In this document: positions 60,488-64,000 of the stretch, piece after piece
How the letters are laid out: every line of letters begins with the position of its first letter
How positions within the stretch are numbered: position 1 is the first letter of the stretch
NCBI GenBank assembly: GCA_020161015.1
Contig: JAIUOT010000055.1
Coordinates: 1-64,000 of the forward strand
Source: Actinomycetota bacterium
GTDB taxonomy: Bacteria; Actinomycetota; Actinomycetes; Propionibacteriales; Propionibacteriaceae
DNA: 64,000 bases
Reading direction: 5' to 3'
Made by a program: the position numbers and the translations under genes
The notes under the pieces: model-generated
Seen by the model: only the letters and a program-made list of their open reading frames with translations
Databases searched by the model: none
Told to the model about the DNA's origin: nothing

Positions 60488-60493
60488 TAGCGT
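60488..60493 (+). promoter_or_regulatory. -10 TAGCGT of a leaderless promoter
   Basis: TAGCGT is six bases before the ATG at 60500 and 17 bases after the locus C repeat. Confidence 0.5.
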
Positions 60494-60499
60494 GGGTCC

Positions 60500-60916
60500 A
60501 TGGAGATCCCGGACGGCTACATCGACGCCCTCACCGACGAGCTCGCACCCTTCGGCCTGGAGTTCAACTCGGTCACCACCAGCGAGGACGACGACGTCAC
60601 CGCTGTGCTGTTCGAGGCGGACCCGGAGTCCTTCGTCCGCGCGTACCCCGGCCTGGGCATCGAGGAGTCCTACGGGGACGGGTGGCCGCCGGCCTGCCTC
60701 GACCTGTGGCTGAAGTTCGACCGGCACGGCGACCCCGTCGAGGCGGAGTTCGAGGTGTTCGACCTTCTCGCCTGGGCGGCGTCCGTGGACCCGGGGCTGC
60801 ACGATCGCCTGAACGTCATGCACGACCCGTCCGGCCACGCGGTGGCGGTGGGCGAGGCGCTGCGCCGCGTCCTCGAGCAGGAGTCCTCCGGCCCGGACGA
60901 CGACTACCTGGACTGA
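60500..60916 (+). CDS. Hypothetical acidic protein (138 aa)
   Basis: An acidic, soluble 138-residue protein (many Asp/Glu; ends GPDDDYLD) with no signal or membrane segment. Phrases such as TAVLFEADPESFVRAYPGL and CLDLWLKFDRHGDPVEAEFE suggest an alpha/beta fold. I do not recognise the family. Coding bias is normal and the start is supported by the TAGCGT hexamer. It ends about 30 bp from the small convergent DLW-39-like gene. Confidence 0.7.
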   Translation: MEIPDGYIDALTDELAPFGLEFNSVTTSEDDDVTAVLFEADPESFVRAYPGLGIEESYGDGWPPACLDLWLKFDRHGDPVEAEFEVFDLLAWAASVDPGLHDRLNVMHDPSGHAVAVGEALRRVLEQESSGPDDDYLD

Positions 60917-60944
60917 ACCGGCCGGCCGGGCCGGTGACGCCGCC

Positions 60945-61070
60945 TCAGCGGACGCGGTCCGTCCCGGCGGCCCAGGCCTCTGCGCTGGCGCGCGTGGAGT
61001 CCTTCCAGTACCACCACGCCAGGGCGGTGACGCCGGCGGCGACGAGGGTGCAGGAGATCAGGGTGCGCAC
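60945..61070 (-). CDS. Small single-helix protein, DLW-39-like
   Basis: A 41-residue protein, VRTLISCTLVAAGVTALAWW at its start, i.e. one transmembrane helix, followed by a charged tail KDSTRASAEAWAAGTDRVR. The tail pattern, an Ala/Glu-rich helix then (L/A)WAxxTDxV, matches the DLW-39 family of tiny actinobacterial membrane proteins of unknown function. The GTG at 61070 has TACGCT six bases upstream, which supports expression. Its stop lies 28 bp from the end of the preceding convergent gene and its start 15 bp from the LCP gene end. Confidence 0.65.
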   Translation of the reverse strand: MRTLISCTLVAAGVTALAWWYWKDSTRASAEAWAAGTDRVR

Positions 61071-61076
61071 GTGGCG

Positions 61077-61082
61077 AGCGTA
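61077..61082 (-). promoter_or_regulatory. -10 TACGCT of a leaderless promoter (DLW-39-like gene)
   Basis: TACGCT on the minus strand, six bases before the GTG at 61070. Confidence 0.5.
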
Positions 61083-61085
61083 CCG

Positions 61086-62156
61086 CTAGCGGCCCGCTGT
61101 CGAGGTGGCGGTCGGACGCCCGTCGGCCACGCTGGTCGGTGAGCTGCCCGCCCCCGGTGAGGACGTCCCGCCCGGGGCGGGTGCGCTGGTGGACGCCGGC
61201 ACCGGGCTCGCCGGCCCCATCGGCGTCGTGGAGCCCGCGACCGAGGTGTGCGGGGTCGACGTCGCGGTCGCCGGGCCGACCTCCGGCCCGCCGTCCGGAG
61301 GGAACGTGTCGGTCGCCAGCGCCGCGCGCAGGCGTGCGAGTGCCACCGGGTCGGCCACCTCGCCGAGGCTGCCGGGGACGGTCGCCAGTGGCCAGGTGAG
61401 GACCTCGCTGGCCTTCACCCGCGACTCCACCATCGTCAGGCGCACCTCGTCGCCGGTCAGTCCGGCGTCGACCGTGAGGCATGGCGTCAGGGTGTCCATC
61501 ACCTTGTCGAACCGGTTGGGGTCGGTGATCGCGACACCCATGCTGGCCCGCGCCAGGGTCGCGCGCAGCAGGTCCGCCGTCCAGGCCGAGCGGGTCAGGT
61601 CGTCGGGGGCGGCGTCGATGAGCTCGCGCACCTGGGCCCCGTCGAGGCGCCCGCCGCCGAGGTCGACGCCGCCGAGGATGTCGACAACGCCGGCGAAGCC
61701 GTCCAGCCCGAGGTGCACCTGGTGGTCCATCCGCGCGCCGGTCAGCTGCTCCACGTCCCTCGCCGTGCGCAGCGGGTCGACCGCGTAGCTCGCGGCGAGG
61801 GTCTGGGACGTGCCGGGAAGCAGGTCGACGGGCAGCGCCACCAGGGTCAGGTCGCGGCGCGACGCGGACAGGTGCGCGATCAGCACCGCCTCGAGCTCAC
61901 CGGCGGAGTCGCGGGCCATCAGCAGGTAGTTCACCGCGTTCATGCCGTCCACGACCACGGGCTCGGGCCGCCCGGGATAGGCGCCCAGCGCCTCCGCGCG
62001 ATCCAGGCCGTCCGCGGCGTCGCCGATGCGGTTCAGGTAGACGGCCAGCAGGGCAGCGCCGCCCACGGAGATCGCCACCACGCCGATGAGGACGCCGATC
62101 GCCAACCGCTCGACGAGACGACGCCCGGTCGTCCCGTTGTCGGTCATCGGATCCAT
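61086..62156 (-). CDS. LCP (LytR-CpsA-Psr)-like protein, probably catalytically degenerate
   Basis: A 356-residue protein with a short cytosolic N-terminus, one helix (residues about 18-40), an LCP-like extracytoplasmic domain (VNYLLMARDSAGELEAVLIA, then LTLVALPVDLLPG and HQVHLGLDGFAGVVDILGGV) and an 80-residue Ser/Thr/Pro/Gly-rich tail. LCP enzymes transfer wall polymers from undecaprenyl diphosphate to peptidoglycan. The usual R-x-D and IPRD arginines, needed for pyrophosphate binding, are replaced (ELEAVLI; LPVDL). It may be a scaffold or a lipid-binding relative. A 5' leader with a GAGGGGG-type ribosome-binding site precedes the start. Confidence 0.75.
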   Translation of the reverse strand: MDPMTDNGTTGRRLVERLAIGVLIGVVAISVGGAALLAVYLNRIGDAADGLDRAEALGAYPGRPEPVVVDGMNAVNYLLMARDSAGELEAVLIAHLSASRRDLTLVALPVDLLPGTSQTLAASYAVDPLRTARDVEQLTGARMDHQVHLGLDGFAGVVDILGGVDLGGGRLDGAQVRELIDAAPDDLTRSAWTADLLRATLARASMGVAITDPNRFDKVMDTLTPCLTVDAGLTGDEVRLTMVESRVKASEVLTWPLATVPGSLGEVADPVALARLRAALATDTFPPDGGPEVGPATATSTPHTSVAGSTTPMGPASPVPASTSAPAPGGTSSPGAGSSPTSVADGRPTATSTAGR

Positions 62157-62217
62157 CCCACCCCCTCACTCGGCGGGTCCCAGCCTAGGAGCCCCGGGCA
62201 ACCGCCCGTGGCCGTAC

Positions 62218-62223
62218 TAGCCT
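62218..62223 (+). promoter_or_regulatory. -10 TAGCCT of a leaderless promoter
   Basis: TAGCCT is six bases before the ATG at 62230. Confidence 0.5.
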
Positions 62224-62229
62224 GAGCAG

Positions 62230-62640
62230 ATGGCGGACGAGAGCCGACGACAGGCGGACGCGCGCCGCAGGCACGAGCTGGCGCAGGCGCAGGCCAACGC
62301 AGAGGCGCAGGCGGCCCAGGTGAAACTGGACGGGTTCCTGCGCCGGCTTGAGGAAGCCGGCGCGACACCCGAGCCGCTCCAGGCCACGCTGCTGAGCGGC
62401 CAGCGGGTGAAGACCGGCCTGGTGGGCTGGTACCTCAACCGCGCGCGCACCCTCGCGGTGGCGCCCGACGGCCGCTACTTCCAGCTGGTGACCGCCGGCT
62501 CGACCTTCGCACGCTTCACGGGCGTGACGCCGTCCCCCATCCCGCCCACGCTCGTGATCGGGCGCGGCGGGCGGGACGGCGAGACCGGCGACCTGGACGA
62601 GTTCCTCGAGCGGGCGTTCGCCCACTACACCCAGGGCTGA
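62230..62640 (+). CDS. Hypothetical protein (136 aa)
   Basis: A soluble 136-residue protein. Residues 1-45 are a charged, Ala/Gln/Arg-rich helix likely to form a coiled coil; the remainder is alpha/beta, with LLSGQRVKTGLVGWYLN, LAVAPDGRYFQLVTAG and PPTLVIGRGGRDGETGDLDE. Similar short actinobacterial proteins exist but I cannot name a function. Start supported by TAGCCT six bases upstream. Monocistronic. Confidence 0.7.
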   Translation: MADESRRQADARRRHELAQAQANAEAQAAQVKLDGFLRRLEEAGATPEPLQATLLSGQRVKTGLVGWYLNRARTLAVAPDGRYFQLVTAGSTFARFTGVTPSPIPPTLVIGRGGRDGETGDLDEFLERAFAHYTQG

Positions 62641-62924
62641 GCAGGGGTCCCGCACCTCGGGACGGCCGTCCGGGTCCCGGAATGGCACCAGGGGGCCGCT
62701 GGATATCCGAGCGTCCCCCTGGGCGATCATGAATGGCGGAGATCGGGCCGCCGGCCCCGAATGAGTACGTTCTCATGATAAGGCCGATCGAACGTTTCAA
62801 ACAGCCTCCACGGCCGTTGTCACCCAATCGTTAGCGAACGTGCACATCCGCGCCTGCGCAGGCGACAACGTTGCACCCCTCCCGGGCAACACCCCGGGCA
62901 ACACCCGCCCGGCAGGCTGCCCCC
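62641..62924. other. 284-bp intergenic region with small palindromes
   Basis: It holds a 12-bp palindrome GGACGGCCGTCC (62660-62671) near a GGGTCCCG repeat, which may form a weak terminator, and an A/T-rich island around 62750-62850 with the perfect inverted repeat ATGAG-N6-CTCAT (62761-62776). Just before the next gene a short direct repeat CCCGGGCAACACC occurs. No gene is supported. Confidence 0.5.
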
Positions 62925-63569
62925 ATGAGCGGACGGCAGGCGCTGGCGGCACTGAACGAGGAGTGGCGCGCGGTGCGCGCGGAGGACGCGACGTCATGGG
63001 CGGCTCGCGAGCCGGCGCTCACCGGCGCCAGGGACCTGGCGGACGTGCTCGCCCTCGTCCGCGAGCGGCCCGACGAGGTCCTCGGCGCCCTGCTCCGGCT
63101 GGGGGCGGCCGGCGACCCGCGGGCACACCGGGTGGTGTTCCAGGCCATGCTCGGCAAGGTCGTGCTGGTGTGCTCGCGACGTCCCGGAACGCTCACCGAG
63201 GGGCTGTCCGAGCTCTGGTTGGCGATCGCGGAGTACCCGCTCGAGCGGCGTCCGCGGGCGATCGCGGTGAACCTCGCCTGGGCCGTGCACCGTCGGCTGC
63301 CCCGCCCCCTCCCCGCGCGTCCCTGGGGCGACCTCGACCCCGCCGGCGTTCCGCCCGATGGGCCGGACGCGGCGGCCACCCTCGGTGAGGCCCTGCGCCT
63401 GGGGCTGATCGACGAGCAGACCCACCGGACGCTGTGGACGGTGTACGTCGCGGGCCGCACGAGCGCAGAGGCTGCGGCGGTGCTGGGCACCACCCCCGAG
63501 TTGGTCCGCTGGCGGTGCTCGCGGGCCCTGCGCCGGCTGTCGACGCGGGCGGACCTGCTGTGCGCGTAG
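62925..63569 (+). CDS. Hypothetical protein with sigma-70 region 4-like C-terminal helix-turn-helix
   Basis: A 214-residue, all-helical soluble protein. The C-terminal 50 residues (DEQTHRTLWTVYVAGRTSAE, AAAVLGTTPELVRWRCSRALRRL) read like a sigma region 4 or LuxR-type helix-turn-helix, in which AEAAAVLGTTPELVRWR would be the DNA-recognition unit. No sigma region 2 is present, so it is not a full sigma factor; a DNA-binding accessory protein is more likely. The ATG at 62925 leaves a 5' region with an A/T-rich island and the ATGAG/CTCAT palindrome, a possible autoregulatory site. Function unknown. Confidence 0.6.
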   Translation: MSGRQALAALNEEWRAVRAEDATSWAAREPALTGARDLADVLALVRERPDEVLGALLRLGAAGDPRAHRVVFQAMLGKVVLVCSRRPGTLTEGLSELWLAIAEYPLERRPRAIAVNLAWAVHRRLPRPLPARPWGDLDPAGVPPDGPDAAATLGEALRLGLIDEQTHRTLWTVYVAGRTSAEAAAVLGTTPELVRWRCSRALRRLSTRADLLCA

Positions 63570-63580
63570 CCGATCGGGGT

Positions 63581-63586
63581 ATGTTC
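63581..63586 (+). promoter_or_regulatory. -10 TATGTT of a leaderless promoter (SDR gene)
   Basis: TATGTT is six bases before the ATG at 63593. Confidence 0.5.
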
Positions 63587-63592
63587 CGGGCA

Positions 63593-64000
63593 TGCCCACC
63601 GCACTCATCACCGGGGCGACCTCCGGCATCGGGGCCGCCTTCGCCCGCGCGCTCGCCGCCCGCGGGGACGACCTGGTGCTGGTCGCCCGGGACGCCACAC
63701 GCCTCGCGGCGACGGCAGCAGAGCTGACGGCGCGCCACGGGGTCGGGGTGGAGGTGCTGCCGGCCGACCTCTCGGTCCGCGGGGACGTGCTACGGGTGGC
63801 CGAACGGGTGGAGGACCCGTCCCGCCCGGTGGAGGTGCTCGTCAACAACGCCGGGTTCGGCCTCCACGCGGGGCTGCTCGACCGCGAGGTCGCCGAGCAC
63901 GAGAAGGCGCTCGACGTGATGTGCCTGGCGGTCCTCATCCTGGGCGGGGCGGCCGGACGGGCGATGCGCTCCCGTGGCCACGGGAGCATCATCAACGTGT
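63593..64000 (+). CDS. Short-chain dehydrogenase/reductase, truncated by the window end
   Basis: The first 136 residues of a classical SDR. The nucleotide-binding TGATSGIGAAFARALAARG is at residues 7-25, and the NNAGFG motif near residue 84; RAMRSRGHGSIINV leads into the strand that carries the catalytic Ser, but the Ser, Tyr and Lys lie beyond the edge. The dinucleotide loop VLVARDATRL suggests NADP(H) preference through Arg. Substrate unknown. The frame is open to the last base of the window. Confidence 0.92.

Overview
The window is GC-rich, gene-dense DNA. It has frequent GTG starts, many 1-8 bp operon overlaps, TANNNT -10 hexamers only 6-8 nt upstream of start codons, a DtxR/IdeR-type iron box, EfeUOB, a branched-chain (Bkd-type) 2-oxoacid dehydrogenase, DUF5318, DUF1206, a DLW-39-like peptide and GT-C mannosyltransferases. 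Together these indicate the chromosome of a high-GC actinobacterium. Propionibacteriales/Propionibacteriaceae is my best guess, by inference only. No phage, integrase, insertion sequence, CRISPR array or replication origin was found, and most genes are ordinary core or accessory chromosomal genes.

Layout. 0.2-4.3 kb: a MarR repressor divergent from an RND exporter that carries a long coiled-coil hairpin. 4.3-5.4 kb: an AbiEi-like/DUF559 gene bracketed by two matching palindromes. 5.4-11 kb: DNA repair pair lhr-nei2. 11.2-15 kb: secreted 5'-nucleotidase, an ion-channel-like protein coupled to an MBL hydrolase. 15-18.4 kb: ferrous iron uptake operon efeU-efeO-efeB under an iron box. 18.4-25.7 kb: small monooxygenase, MFS transporter, phosphotransferase, zinc-ribbon protein, GNAT and a MacB-like ABC exporter. 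25.8-31.6 kb: DUF2207-like protein with an orphan PIN protein, L-serine dehydratase, aldo/keto reductase and an intracellular-looking GH10 glycosidase. 31.5-38 kb: an ABC-2 exporter, an aldo/keto reductase, DUF4921, GNAT and HAD genes. 38-44.8 kb: serS, pheA, an MptB-like mannosyltransferase, an unknown gene, Fpg/Nei and aat. 44.9-51.7 kb: EcsC, sulfurtransferase-alr, then E1alpha-E1beta-E2 behind a perfect 12-bp palindrome. 51.8-57.5 kb: a cell-envelope operon (DUF5318, class A PBP, two GT-C mannosyltransferases). 57.6-64 kb: tRNA-Ala(TGC), DUF1206, tandem PAP2 phosphatases, small proteins, a degenerate LCP protein, a sigma-region-4-like protein and a truncated SDR.

The most unusual content is intergenic. 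Three unrelated families of palindromic repeats occur. Family 1 is a 36-bp palindrome present twice, on both sides of the DUF559 gene. Family 2 is a 10-bp box (GAGGGCCAGC) repeated about every 20 bp and closed by an inverted copy, at three loci. Family 3 is a 58-72 bp palindrome, two copies of which are centred on GAATTC, present three times; at one locus its left half is expanded into six exact-length 30-bp tandem units. A second window-wide signal is the repeated arrangement 'TANNNT, 6-8 nt, start codon', which implies that many genes here are transcribed as leaderless mRNAs and helps choose start codons.
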